Assembly: GCA_963969345.1 (NCBI GenBank)
Contig: OZ017770.1
Span: 5,279,246 to 5,343,245 of the forward strand
From: Turbatrix aceti
Taxonomy: Eukaryota > Nematoda > Chromadorea > Rhabditida > Panagrolaimidae
DNA length: 64,000 nt
Reading direction: 5' to 3'
In this document: piece after piece, positions 24,310-35,720 of the stretch
How positions within the stretch are numbered: the stretch's first letter is position 1
Layout: the number at the start of each line of letters is the position of its first letter
Translations under genes and position numbers: made by a program
The notes under the pieces: model-generated
The model's input: only the letters and a program-made list of their open reading frames with translations
The model's database searches: none
Told to the model about the DNA's origin: nothing

Positions 24310-25294
24310 GCACTGCATGCGCTTTCGCCTTATTTCTGCTCAATCGAGCGCGCGCGTGCATTTTTTTGAAGGTGTCGTGTTCAAAAAAAGGCCCTGAAGC
24401 CAGTAATAGAGTTTTTTGCTTACGGTCACTTGGGTAGGCTTAGGCATGTCCCAGAGATTGTTATAAGCCATCGGCGGTCATTGTCGGATTTTTTTGTGCA
24501 ATGTTACAGACATTGGAAGAACATGAAATTTCCTGAGACTGTAACTCACCAGAACATCTGTGAATTTTTGAAAATCGAACGTAACTTTTTTCATTACGTC
24601 TATAAGAAGCAAATTACGTGAGATGTGCCGTAGCATTATAGTAGTATGCGAGATCGAACGCAAAATGATAAAAAATGCGCACGCGCGGTGAACAACAAGG
24701 GAGAATTTTGAAGAAAAGCAGAAAAAAAGCTCTATTCGATGTTCCTGCAGCGAATGAATTTTAGCCAAAAGTCGGAATCTAAGAGAGTGTATCTTTTCTT
24801 ATCCATCTGATTTCTTTGGTTCTTTTTCATTTTTTATATTCATTTTGCTTTCTGATATGCAAGTACCAGCAGAAGGAACGCAATAATGAACGTTTTTTTC
24901 ATATACGACAATAGGCGCGTGCGCATTATGAAGCAAGTATTCTATTTTGGGTTCGATCTCGCATACTACTATAATGCTACGGCACATCTCACGTAATTTG
25001 CTTCTTATAGACGTAATGAAAAAAGTTACGTTCGATTTTCAAAAATTCACAGATGTTCTGGTGAGTTACAGTCTCAGGAAATTTCATGTTCTTCCAATGT
25101 CTGTAACATTGCACAAAAAAATCCGACAATGACCGCCGATGGCTTAAAACAATCTTTGGGAAATGCCTAAGCCTACCCAAGTGACCGTAAGCAAAAAACT
25201 CTATTACTGGCTTCAGGGCCTTTTTTTGAACACGATTCATTCGACGCGCGCGCGCGCTCTTTTTCGTCCATTGAGGCAAAGGCGCATGCAGTGC
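24310..25294. mobile_element. ~985-bp inverted-repeat element (foldback/MITE-like)
   Basis: Two long, nearly identical arms face each other. The outer ends are GCACTGCATGCGC (24310) and its reverse complement GCGCATGCAGTGC (25282-25294). The inner parts match from the CG-rich run (24345; 25250) through to GTATGCGAGATCGAAC (about 24645-24660; 24953-24968) with only a few mismatches and one indel. The unique loop is about 250-290 nt. A TTCG flanks both ends (24306-24309 and 25295-25298), compatible with a 4-bp target duplication. Both arms contain a matching open frame ending in KKQIT, but the base differences between arms change amino acids, so it does not look selected as protein. No transposase is visible, so it is either non-autonomous or a segmental inverted duplication. 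Confidence 0.75.
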
Positions 25295-25930
25295 TTCGGT
25301 CTTTCCTGTCAGTTTCCTGCAACATTGGCTTCTGTACCCTTCAGCCTATGTCTGTGCCGTTTATGCTGCCAGGCATATAGGTGTTTTGACCATTCTGTAA
25401 AACTTTAAAAAACTGAAATTTTTATTCGTCGTTTGACTTGATAAAACGACGAATGGCGTTTAGTTTCTGCCTTCCTTCATACAGCAAGCCAATGAGCTTC
25501 ATGTTTTGCTGCGTGCCCGGCATACATACGCACTCAAAATAACATTTTCATAGTTGCAAACTTGCCATATTTCAATTTGCCAAGTTTGTTAGCTAGCAAA
25601 GTCGTAAAAGTTGAAAAAGTGAGAACGTGACTAGATTTTGTTTATCGAGAGAGTACATGTTACCGTACTAATGATTGTCGCTTTTTCTGTGTTTTTTTTC
25701 TTGTTGCGAACAACACAAAACGAACTCTTGCGTCTTGTGTAGCAGCGCGCCGAATGTTCCAAATATTGTGGGTTTCTTTTGCCCTGAATTATTCTGTCGC
25801 ATTTGAAACAACAATGCAATTTGCACAGACAATATCTGAGTCCCCTAAAGCTCCCTGCTTACATGACTGCCGCTGTCGGCACGTGTTTCCTTCCTTCCTT
25901 TAAGTAGTTGTCTTTACATCCGGAAGGCAG
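25295..25930. other. intergenic stretch without recognised gene
   Basis: Short open frames on both strands only. The end (about 25880-25930) has pyrimidine-rich CTTCCTTCCTTT just upstream of the small putative secreted ORF. Confidence 0.4.
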
Positions 25931-25977
25931 TGAAAATGTATGTTTTATTTCTACAACAACAAGCTCGGCAAACGATG

Positions 25978-26276
25978 AGAAACTTTCACGTCAGCCTGCT
26001 AATCTTTCAAATATTGTCACTGCTGGTGCATTGGGCGACGAAAGAAAACCCGTGTGCCGTCCGTGGTAGCAGCAACGACTACGACGACAACAACAACGAC
26101 GCGTATGAGGACTTATTCAACATGTCTGTCGGTTTCTCACTCTGTTTTCACAACGATTTGCTTATTTATTGTATTAGTTGCGTATTCATTTACTGGCATT
26201 AAAATGTGTCATTCGTTTCAGCGAACCCTATGGAGTAGGCATATTTGTTCATGCTGGTGCACATAATTTTAATTAC
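25978..26276 (+). CDS. candidate small secreted peptide precursor
   Basis: From the ATG at 25978 the frame encodes a strongly signal-peptide-like start (MRNFHVSLLIFQILSLLVHW), then CAVRG and an Asp/Asn-rich acidic run (SNDYDDNNND) before DLFNMS. A GT donor near 26127-26132 can join to an acceptor TCGTTTCAG at 26220, after which the frame soon stops. Depending on the donor the tail is either RTLWSRHICSCWC or a few residues ending PME. Size and shape suit a neuropeptide or antimicrobial-type precursor, but no family motif or dibasic processing pattern is clear. An upstream in-frame ATG at 25930 would disrupt the signal peptide. Confidence 0.3.
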
Positions 26277-27325
26277 GTTATGGAATAGACGTTTGTTTTC
26301 CAGCAACGGCTTTGTACTTTTACATAATTTTAATGATATTTGAGCATTACGTCAATATTCTACAGAGGCCATCAAGTGTGCACCTCTCACGGCTTAAGGT
26401 GAAAGTTTTCCGTTAAGTTATATTGGTTATCAGAGCATGTGAAAGTATCTCTTCACATGAAAGTGCATCGCGTATATTAATAATGCTTAAAGGACAACTT
26501 GACAATTTGCGATTTAGCAGTAGGGCATAATGTTTGCCAATAATAGACTAACAAGATACAGTAAAATGAGAATTACACTATAATTTGTAAACTTTGCTTA
26601 CTGGTCGCTATATAATGCGGCTCTTTTCAATCTCGCTACACTTTTTTGCTCCTCTAAAGATAATAATGACAGCAGTGTTCAACTGACAACGGTGTTTATG
26701 TTATTTGTTTCACATCAGTCCGTACGTATGCATGATTTTAACATTTTTTTTATTGAACAATCGCTTGCTTTCTTAGTAATATGAACTGGCGCTATAGGGA
26801 AGTCAATAAATTTGTATTGTGTTATTCTTATTTCATATAAGGTCTAACATTTGCCATTTTTTAATTTGTTCGTCGCTGAATATGCATACATTCATTTTCA
26901 TAAATTCTTATCACAACATTTCAGCAAAAAAACGAGTCGCTAGTTTTCAGAATTATGTATTCAGGATGCGCTTTTTTTGTTATTCTCACTTTTAGTTGTT
27001 TTGTTTCTAAATGTGGCGTCCTCAGACTCCTGATAGTACTAATGCAAAATTTTTTTATTGATTACTCCGTATTGTACTACTAGTGGTTGTTCATATCGCA
27101 CAGAAAAGTTTGTTGTTTTGGTTACGCCAACAATCTAATTGTTGCATAACATCTATTTTAATATATCTTTTCCGAGAAATTGATTATCTAAAATTGCAGG
27201 CAAACGGGATTTGTCCAACGCATTTATCGTATAAATCTGTATGTTATACCAGCGTCGACGAATGATCAAAACTTTTGTTGGTATATGTTGTTAATTATGT
27301 GTCAATACATCGAATACTTTTGTTC

Positions 27326-27327
<2 letters not shown>
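26277..27327. other. AT-rich intergenic stretch
   Basis: No open frame with coding character on either strand. It ends at the GT microsatellite. Confidence 0.45.
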
Positions 27328-27375
<48 letters not shown>

Positions 27376-27425
27376 GTGTGTATGTTTGTGCTTGTTTATG
27401 TATGTGTGTGTGCGTGTGTGTGCGT
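27328..27425 (+). repeat. GT dinucleotide microsatellite
   Basis: About 20 uninterrupted GT units (27328-27370), then a degenerating tract of GT with TATG, TTTG and CG interruptions to about 27425. It directly abuts the inverted-repeat element that begins at 27441. Open frames across it (poly-Cys-Val or poly-Thr-His) are artefacts of the repeat. Confidence 0.9.
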
Positions 27426-27440
27426 GTTTTTGAGTGTATA

Positions 27441-28194
27441 GAGGACGGTGCAAGTTGGAGTGAATTTTGACACAGACTCTCAGCGGCCGGCTAAGGGAGG
27501 GGAGACAGGGGGGTGCGTGCGCGCGCACAAGCGGGTGTGCGTATCGCAATGTTATGGGGCGATATTGGACACAAAAAATTATAGAATGATCCACAGGGGG
27601 GACCCTGTAGATCTTCTTCCATCAAGGCAAAAATATGTGTGATCCATTTTAAAGTTGTGGCAACAATTTTTGAAACGTGACTAAAGCAGAAATAAAAAAA
27701 ATTGGATAAACAATTCCATTGTTAATTACAAAAAACAGCGAAGGAACATTCAAATCTTTCAAAGTTTTTTCTGTCATTATTTTCAAAGTTTTTTTTTTGT
27801 CATTATTTTTTTTGGCAGAAAAAAAAAAGGAACATTCAAAGTTTTTTTTCTGTCATTATTTTTATAAAAAATATGTAGTCACTTTTTCAATCTCGTTTTG
27901 CTATAACATTAGAGCAAAAAATAAGTGAATGTTTGATAATTATCTTAAAAAAATACTAAAAATTGAATTATGTTTTTTTTTGCACAATTTGGTAAAAAAT
28001 GAATTTTTTTAATCTATTATGTATTTTTGAATCGGTTTTTGTGTAGAATTCCACAGGGGGGACCCTGTGCTTATTTTATGCTTGCGTCGGTCGCAAGTCG
28101 GTCGCATGAGTGTCCGTCCGTTTTCCATGCGCTCCCCTCCCCTGGCCGGTCGCTGAGAGTCTGTGTCAAAATTCACTCCAACTTACCCACCCCC
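27441..28194. mobile_element. 754-bp non-autonomous inverted-repeat transposon candidate with 9-bp flanking repeat
   Basis: A segment of about 55 nt (AAGTTGGAGTGAATTTTGAC... to GGGAGGGGAG, about 27452-27508) returns as its reverse complement at about 28132-28184 with few mismatches. A shared near-palindrome CCACAGGGGGGACCCTGT occurs inside both arms (27591-27608 and 28051-28068). The direct repeat GAGTGTATA flanks the whole (27432-27440 and 28195-28203), as a 9-bp target-site duplication would. The interior is AT-rich, with a tandem motif of CAAAGTTTTTT/TGTCATTATTTT units (about 27745-27865). No transposase frame is present. A 9-bp duplication is typical of Mutator-like elements; that affiliation is inference. 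Confidence 0.75.
27745..27865 (+). repeat. AT-rich tandem repeat inside the element
   Basis: Three imperfect copies of a unit containing GAACATTCAAA or TTTCAAAG, a T-run, and TGTCATTATTTT. Spacing varies by run length, suggesting slippage. Confidence 0.6.
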
Positions 28195-28203
28195 GAGTGT
28201 ATA

Positions 28204-29560
28204 TGCCCCCATTTGTTCGACGCCTTCCCCCGCCGTCGACAGTGTGAGTTCGTCATTGAAAAATGTAAATTGATTTTGAAGCGGCACATTTGGGCATATT
28301 GCAACCTATTAGCAGTACTTACTGATTAACTAAACTGCAACAAAGCAGATTGCAAGCAAAATACGGTTAGGGGGCCATTTTCTTCGACGTTCGGGTTAAT
28401 GTTTGTCTTTACTGACCCTTCTTCACCTGCAGAAAATGACTGTATTTTGTATTGGGTCCTATTTTTTTGTAGCATACAGTAATCTCAGAAAACAACCATC
28501 GTTCAATCGATTGTTTACAAATAACTTTTTGTCCCTGTGCAATTTTGTCAAAGCCATCTTGAGCATTTTGCATCAAAGTATGCGACTAATATTCACCTTT
28601 GCTCTACCGATAATCGGTAGGAAGCCGTGTACCCCTTCAATAATAAGTATCAAAGCCTTTCGTGAAATTAAAATTTCTCGGAGAAACGTATATTCCCTAT
28701 TTCGTATTGCGTGATGTCTCGCCTGCTGCTTCCTTTCCCTTTTTTCATTTCTTGAGAAGTAATGCAGGGCATCGTCAGTAGATTGAGTAGTTCATCTTTG
28801 TTGCGTTCTTCTAGGCGTGCGTGCACACATGACGTTTTGATGAGTAAAGTCGTTAACTAGACTTTTCCAAAAAAAATATACCCCCAAAATTAATCGCTAA
28901 CAATATTTGCACCAATTTCTCGCCGTTATGCTAACAATTATTTAAAAAGCCATAAACATACTTTTATTTCTTGATGTTTGTTTCTTAAACATTTTTTTGT
29001 TCGCATCACTCTCGATGCAGTGTAGCAGATATACCACTATTAAATTGTATTTGGCTTACAAGCCTAATAAGCTTTGCTATTTTCTTACTTTATTTTCGCT
29101 ATCGGTTTTCTTGGTTCGACATAATAAACGCATAAAACGGAACAAATTCGTAGTGCGAACATTGTCATGCATAAATAATGCCAATATTTCATTACTTCAT
29201 GCGTTAATTTTTCTTTCAACTTTAAAGGCACTGTTGCACAGTTAGTGTCGGTCGGTTAAGTTCGTCTAATGTTTCTTGTCGATAATACGTCTGTGTACAT
29301 TTTTAAATGCAATGCGGTAGTATTTTTCCCGTTTCCTTTTGCGCGTGCAGATGACTAGTGTGAACTCTTTTGTTTCTAATTGGTTACACTTTTAGGGCTC
29401 TGGAAACGTTTAACCGAAACTTGCTCGTGGTGATGGCAATTCACATCTAGCATGCGCAGTGCCCTGCAACTTCTGGAGATCAAAGGTGATACGAAGATAT
29501 ATTTCCTAGCAACTCAATTTATTTGTAATACAGTAAATACTTTTATTAAAGTCGGCACCT
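28204..29560. other. intergenic stretch upstream of the ETS gene
   Basis: No coding frame recognised. The last part carries TATATAAA at about 29571-29578, some 25 nt before the ETS start codon, which may be a core promoter element. Confidence 0.4.
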
Positions 29561-29598
29561 GCGTACGACTTATATAAACCTGCGCAGGGTCGCCGAAT

Positions 29599-30216
29599 AT
29601 GAAAAAATTCCTTGAGTGGAATCAGTCTGAACAGGTGTGCCCGGCAGTTGCGTCAAGTCCGCCACCATTTCTGTTGGCAAACGCGCCAGTCAATCTTTTT
29701 CTCAAGAACAGGCTGAACAATTACCAGTCCTCGTCACAGTTCTTTGGTGCCCCAGAAGCCCATAAATTACTGGTATCGGCTGTGACAAGCCAAACAGAAG
29801 CTTTTCTTGCTCTTGAAAATAACTTTGCACAAAAATTTAACACTTCACAAGCGCAAAACTTGTCACAACTATTTGCTGACAACAATTTTCAAAACGATAC
29901 TTCTCAGATATCCATCACGTCTTCCGCTCAGAATCCCCACCCGCCTTTCTCGGCAACAGCAGCAGCTGAATACTTGCTTGCCGCGGCATTGGCATCGAAT
30001 ACATCGCGACTTGCAAATCCATCTTCGCAATGCATTCAGAATCAAACAGTGCTCAATAACAATGGCACGGGATTGACCTGCAACCGCTCATTTGGCTCTC
30101 TCAGTCAATACAATTCGGAAGCAAATCTGAACACCGCGGCATTCGTTGCCGCATTTCACCAGCAGCAACAACAGCAGCAGCAGCAACGACAGCAGCAGCA
30201 GCAACAACAACAACAA

Positions 30217-30248
<32 letters not shown>

Positions 30249-32825
30249 ACAACAGCTCGATGGGGGTGGCAACGGTCATTCACTGTTGACAAATACGTCA
30301 CAAAATATTGACCTGTTTCGTTCGCCACACACGACACTCGCGCCTCCGGACAATACGACTTCCATCGTCTCGCAGTTTTCGACGCCCGCGTTATCCTCAA
30401 ATAATACTCCTCTTTCAAACAATCTTGCGAGTGTATGCGCAGCCGCAGCCGCTGCAGCTGCAGCCGCGTCAACGGTCACCGACCCAAACGTGCGCTCCGT
30501 GGAAAATACAACACCCTCTTCATCCGCAACTCGCCTTACGTCAACTCCGATCGTTTTAAGCTCTAGCACGAACTGTCCACCGTCTGTTTCATCAATCGAT
30601 CAATCCAACGTATGCGCACCGTTGTCTAACGTATCCGTGGCGTCCAATACCTCAAATTCGTCAGCAACAGCGGCTTTCTTATCGCAAAAACACCAAAACG
30701 CATACCAACAGCTGATCTCCTCCCAGAACGCGATTTCGCAGTCTACATCTAATTTGAGTTCACTTCCTTTTCTGCAACAATCGTCTTTCCAATCCAAGTA
30801 CTCCCTGGACCAGGTTTGTTAATTGTCAACGTTTATTTAATAAACTTTGATGTCTGATTCAATGTAAATAACTAACCTTAAGTTTAAGGCATCACCAATT
30901 AACGACAAAGTTCAGTCCCATCAGCAGCCCATTGTTTTGCCCCAAAATCTATCAACGACCATTTCGCATCCAACTGCTCTCTCCCAGTCGAGCAACAATT
31001 TTGGACAACTGCAGTCACCTGGAGGGCAAACGCTGTCGTCATCAGGCAACAATTCCGCCCCTTCAGCCAACCTGTATCCGTCTTTCATGTGTTTACCAGC
31101 TTTCCTTGATCAGATTAGTCCTCATATTTTGCGCAATCACATGAATTCTACAAGCGTCAAGCCTATTCCCAACAACGAGCGTGTGGATTTGGCTCGTTTC
31201 CGTACAAAAGAGCCTCAGGACTGGGTCATGGATGACGTTTTGGCTTTCATCTTAGACGTTGCTCGGCGTAAACATATTCCAGTGGAAAATTTAAACATGC
31301 ACAAATTCGCTACTTGCAATGGAGCTCATTTGCTACTTATGAACGAACAAATCTTTCAAGAGCGAGATCCCGTCTATGGTTCACTGCTGTTTAACGAGTT
31401 TAGAAAACTTGTGGCGGGTCAGTTTTTAATTGAATTATCACAGTTTTAATTTCCGAATGCAAACAAAAATTTATAGCTTGTCGTTTTGCGTGTGCTCGCT
31501 TAGAGCATGATTAATTATTATTGATAAATATGTAGAACATTATTTTGGCGTAGAAATGTTAACGACGCCCATCGTAGGAAAAAGTTTTTATTTTCTTCTA
31601 GCACCCATGACATTTTTATCGGGGACGTACATTTGCGTCTGACACGAGACTTAATTTTTCACTTCCTTAATGGAAACGAATGCAGAAGAAACAGGTTTTG
31701 ATTGTTTCACAACTTTATTGTTCATTTTGGCAGGTCCATTTGTTCCGGTTCCGTAATAGTACAAAAAGTGAACTTAAAATTTTAACAGGGAAGGAAGGAA
31801 ATGTATTGGTGCATTTACAGATGACCCAGTTATCGATGATATGATGAGAACGTACAACAAAGAAGAAGCTGACGATGACCAAAAACCATGCACTTCAAAA
31901 GACACGCTGTACGATTGCAAACTTTTTACGCCCCAGCATCAATCTCAGTCTGGTGCCTCTATCAATCAGAACCACTTAAGGTCAGGTTTTAACAACCTCA
32001 TGGGTGTCAACTCGCCCATGTCGCCGCTCATGCAAAATTCGCTCTCACAACAGCAGCAAGCAGCAGCTGCTGCAGCCGTGGCACATTTTTTGCAGCCATC
32101 CACTTCTGCAAACAAATCTCTTTCAAGATTTACTGCAGCCAATTTTGTTGCCGCAGCAAACAACCAGAGCCATGAAGCTATGAACGCTCCTGCACCGTCG
32201 TCATACGCAGACATACGCAGTAAGTACCAAACACACTTTGCATATCCCAGAAGCAACATACAAACAAGGGCAAATTTTTTAGATGATCAAAGACAAGTTT
32301 ATGGGCTTAGTTCGGGTAACTACAAAATCAAAAAGAACAAAGATGGCCGGCCTCGTAAGCGATCTCAGCACACGAAGGGAAACAAGTTATGGGAGTTTAT
32401 CAGAGATGCACTAAAAGATCCTCTGACGTGTCCTTCCGTGTTGAGGTATGTAATATTGCGTCATTATGGGGTACAATTGATTTGCATTTGTTTAGGTGGG
32501 AAGACCCCATTGAAGGTGTGTTCAGGATAGTGGAATCCGAGCGGCTTGCTAAGCTCTGGGGTGAGAAGAAAAACAACCACAAAATGACGTATGAGAAGCT
32601 GAGTCGTGCAATGCGGTAAGAAAATTCCAAAGCATGTTTATCGTTTGTTAATCTCATATCTTTAGAACGTATTACGAAAAACAAATTCTTGTTCCGGTGC
32701 CGAAAACCGGGTTGTATCCCAAAAAGTTGGTATACAAGTTTGGGCCGAGTGCACACGGTTGGAGTGCTCCGTCTCATATCGTTGCCGCCGCTTTGCGGGG
32801 AGAAATGATGGATACAACGTCATAA
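29599..32825 (+). CDS. ETS-domain transcription factor with SAM_PNT domain and polyglutamine (ESE/ELF-like)
   Basis: Nuclear DNA-binding regulator of 861 residues. Exons: 29599-30813, 30889-31417, 31821-32219, 32283-32445, 32496-32615, 32666-32825. The first exon is Ser/Asn/Thr/Gln-rich with a run of about 31 Gln (one Arg) at 30160-30255 and a poly-Ala run near 30435-30475. A SAM_PNT (pointed) domain lies at about residues 500-582 ([38 protein letters not shown]). A basic AT-hook-like GRPRKR precedes the ETS winged helix at about 746-836 ([49 protein letters not shown]), with the invariant recognition helix intact. GRPRKR plus C-terminal ETS plus PNT resembles ESE/ELF3-EHF. The intron 32220-32282 is 63 nt and open in frame. 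Confidence 0.92.
30160..30255 (+). repeat. CAG/CAA trinucleotide repeat encoding polyglutamine
   Basis: Thirty-two codons of mixed CAG and CAA with one CGA, inside exon 1 of the ETS gene. The mixed codons would slow expansion compared with a pure CAG tract. Confidence 0.95.
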
Positions 32826-34686
32826 GCACATCTATTTCTCTGTCAACCCAATGTACCCTTGTCCACTGCTTCTAGCACTGCGTTTATGTTGTTTACACAG
32901 CAGGTGGGTTAAATCTCGGAAAGAACACACTTATTCTTTCCGGCATCGGATATGACGTTATAATCTTTTTCATTATTTGCAGGTAGTACACAATGAAATT
33001 AGCTTCTTGCTGATAACAAGTCGGCTTCCGCTTATCGATTTTGACTCTATCCATGTAAATGACAAGTGACGCCGCGACAGCTTGGTATTTATTTTCTGCA
33101 GCGCCGCTTTAGTGGACCAGAGATTAAAATTAAAGACATGCGGCAAAAACGCGACGCAACGGGTTTCTGTCCTTTTCCTTCCCTCCCTTGTCCTTTTGCT
33201 TCCTCTAGGCCCCATTTTCCGTCTTCGGCATTACATGCTATGTCCAAAAAAACAACCATGACAAGATGGACTCTTTCTCTCCCGTTTTAGCTCAACGTTA
33301 AAACTTATTACTTCAACGAAAAAAACTAAAAGCAAAAAAAAATGCAACGGATTTTTCTAGTCTCTCACAAAATTTTAAGGGTATAAAAAATACAATTTTA
33401 TAGCACATGACAACAAATTGTGGTAAACATTTCTAGGTGGTCAGTACTTAAGCACCCTGTTTGTAAAACAAAGAATTACGGTTGTTATCCCGAAAATTCC
33501 TCATGTACCGGTGATGCATTTTTTTTAAATTCTTAATTTTGAATAAATAATTTCTGTCAAATAAAATAAAAAAATTACAGTTGTTTACAAAATGCTATTT
33601 CTTACCCAGTTATGCTTATAATATCACCTCCCTCCCCCGTTTTCTTGGTTGTATATAATGTAGCCTTCGTCTTCATAGAAAACTACATGTTCTTATTGCA
33701 TGTCTAACTCGGTTCTTTTTTTCGACTTAACACGTTTTTTACTATTACGACATACAAGAAAACAACGAAAGTCATTTACGTGTTACACTTGGTCTCATTG
33801 AGCTACGTAGATTTTTTTTCATATTGTGGATTAGATTTGAATAAATTTTTAAATCATGTATTTGAACACACCTAAAAAAACAAAGTGGGGAAAAAATGAA
33901 ATTTGCAGACATTAAAGGTTCAAACATTGGAATATTACGAAATCTAATTAGCACTGCCTTTCACGCTCACGGCAGCTTCACGTGCCGTTCTCATGTCAGT
34001 CCACCTGAAGCGACAAAATTTTACGCACAAGCGCTTAACACATTACAGGGATCTGATAATTGCATTCAAAAAAAAGCATTTTTGTATTTTTGCCCTTTTC
34101 TAAATTTTATACTTCTTGTATTTCGATTTTCGAAGATATAATATACATATATCTAACTTGAATTTGAGACCCAAACCCCTGAAGCAAACTCGTGAACAAC
34201 AACAATTTAACAACATTGTTTTTATCTTGTTTGGCATAAAAACAAATCCTTCAAATCTTGCAGATGGCAGTTCTTGTCATAACAAGAATAGACGTTCTGT
34301 ATTCAGATAGTGAAATTAAAACCAATGCAATTAAAGATAAATTTGTTTCTGTAATCATTTCGATAAAAAAAGAGACTGAAAAGTAGATAATCGGGTAATG
34401 TGCCGCTTGGTTTCCAAAATGATTGTGTGACGACATTTGCATGATAATAATGTATTTTATTTGAGGGAACGTACACAAAACAAGCACCTGACAAATAATA
34501 TTAATACAAAATAGTACGTTTCGGCACGACAAAGCAGCTTTGATCACATACCCTTTCAAAATAGTGATAGAACGATTATAATAATACATATACATGATAT
34601 CAGAGCCGTTATTCGTTATTCAGTGACGCGAACCGTCGTAAACTGTTAAACCAGGTTGATGAGGAGGAGATTGAGGCAGAGTTCAT
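32826..34686. other. intergenic stretch between convergent ETS and DRAM-type genes
   Basis: Probable 3' regions of both genes. AATAAA on plus at about 33542, and on minus at about 34456-34461. No further gene seen. Confidence 0.5.
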
Positions 34687-35720
34687 TCACGGTGAAACAG
34701 CGGAAAAGCCGATCGTGGAGCCGAGAGTTGGGCTGTGATCGAGATGGGTAACGAGGGGTTGTACACGCATTTCGACGCGAATTTTTTCAAATTCTCGGGA
34801 ATAGGTCAGGAAAAAGCACGTAAAGTTGAGCGCTACGATCCATTCACATACGGCAGATGTGACGTGGTAACTGTAGCCCTAAAATTTTTTTTGAAATTAT
34901 AGTTTTTTTGGCTTATGTGACAGTGATTCCCTACCGGCTGATTGAGTTTTGAGAACCACGGACGGGGAGTCGGCAAATCGGGAAACTTTTGATGAAAAAC
35001 ATGGGCAGCATAAACACCGAAAACCGCGGCTAAAACACAAAATTTAAATTATAAAACTCAATTTTGTACTTTTAAATGTATACCGTTGACGAAGGCCACA
35101 AGGCCAATAAGAGCGATCAGAGTTCGGACCCAGGCGATAGGACGACCGGAGTAGAGCGGGTACATTCGGTGAGACATCCAGGCCTCGATAATCATGTAGA
35201 GGACACCGCCTCCAAAGCACACAAAGGCAGCCGTGAGATGAATCGTAACAACGGCAGTCTCCTGGAAATTTGCGACGACAAACATGCCACCTGCGCCGAG
35301 AAATCCGACGTACATGCCAAGTCTGTTGGCCGTCTTCAGGAAATCGTCATAGCTGCGGTTCAATTCAGTAATGAGGCTGTATCTATAACGAACATTCGTA
35401 CAAAAATTGTTTTATAAAACTTCAATCAAACCTGAGATAAACGATGAGAATGGAAAGACCCGCGCAGAAATTCATGAGCAGCCCAAAGAAGCATGATTCG
35501 GGACGATTATTGCCAGAAGCCGAGATGTAGGGAAAGAGGGGATCGACGTCGCCGTGCCACACCGCAAAACAATACGTCGACCCTGAAAGGTTGCAGGGGT
35601 TAATCGACTTTTCTTCTTTGTTTTTTTGCACAATAACATACCGAGCATGATGACAAATGCGATCGCAAACGTGACCGGAATATGGCCGGCTCCCAGCGGG
35701 CCCCAATTCAAAATCCTCAT
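34687..35720 (-). CDS. DRAM / Frag1-type multipass membrane protein
   Basis: Member of the DRAM/TMEM150 (Frag1, DRAM, Sfk1) family. Vertebrate DRAM1/2 sit in lysosomal membranes and promote autophagy. Minus-strand exons: 35642-35720, 35432-35582, 35084-35382, 34935-35029, 34687-34878, giving 271 residues. Six hydrophobic segments can be picked out: the start (IPVTFAIAFVIMLG), after PESCFFG (MNFCAGLSILIVYLR), MYVGFLGAGGMFVVANFQET, IHLTAAFVCFGGGVLYM, VRTLIALIGLVAFVNG, and the last with SAVCEWIVALNFTCFFLT, a family hallmark before a short cytoplasmic tail. The extracellular loop PYISASGNNRPESC is also typical. The start Met lies immediately before the first membrane segment. Which family member it matches is not decided. 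Confidence 0.82.

Noticed and set aside
24430..24621. Open frame repeated in both arms of the inverted repeat (ending KKQIT)
   Set aside because: The base differences between arms mostly change residues, and the frame has no upstream start or motif. It is shared because the DNA is duplicated.
27285..27594. Open frames rich in Cys-Val or Thr-His
   Set aside because: Pure translation of the GT microsatellite.
30088..30569. Antisense poly-Leu, poly-Val and poly-Ala frames
   Set aside because: Shadows of the CAG/CAA and alanine repeats in the ETS exon.
34251..34595. 114-codon minus-strand hydrophobic frame
   Set aside because: Lies in the 3' flank of the DRAM-type gene, AT-driven Ile/Leu content, no motif.
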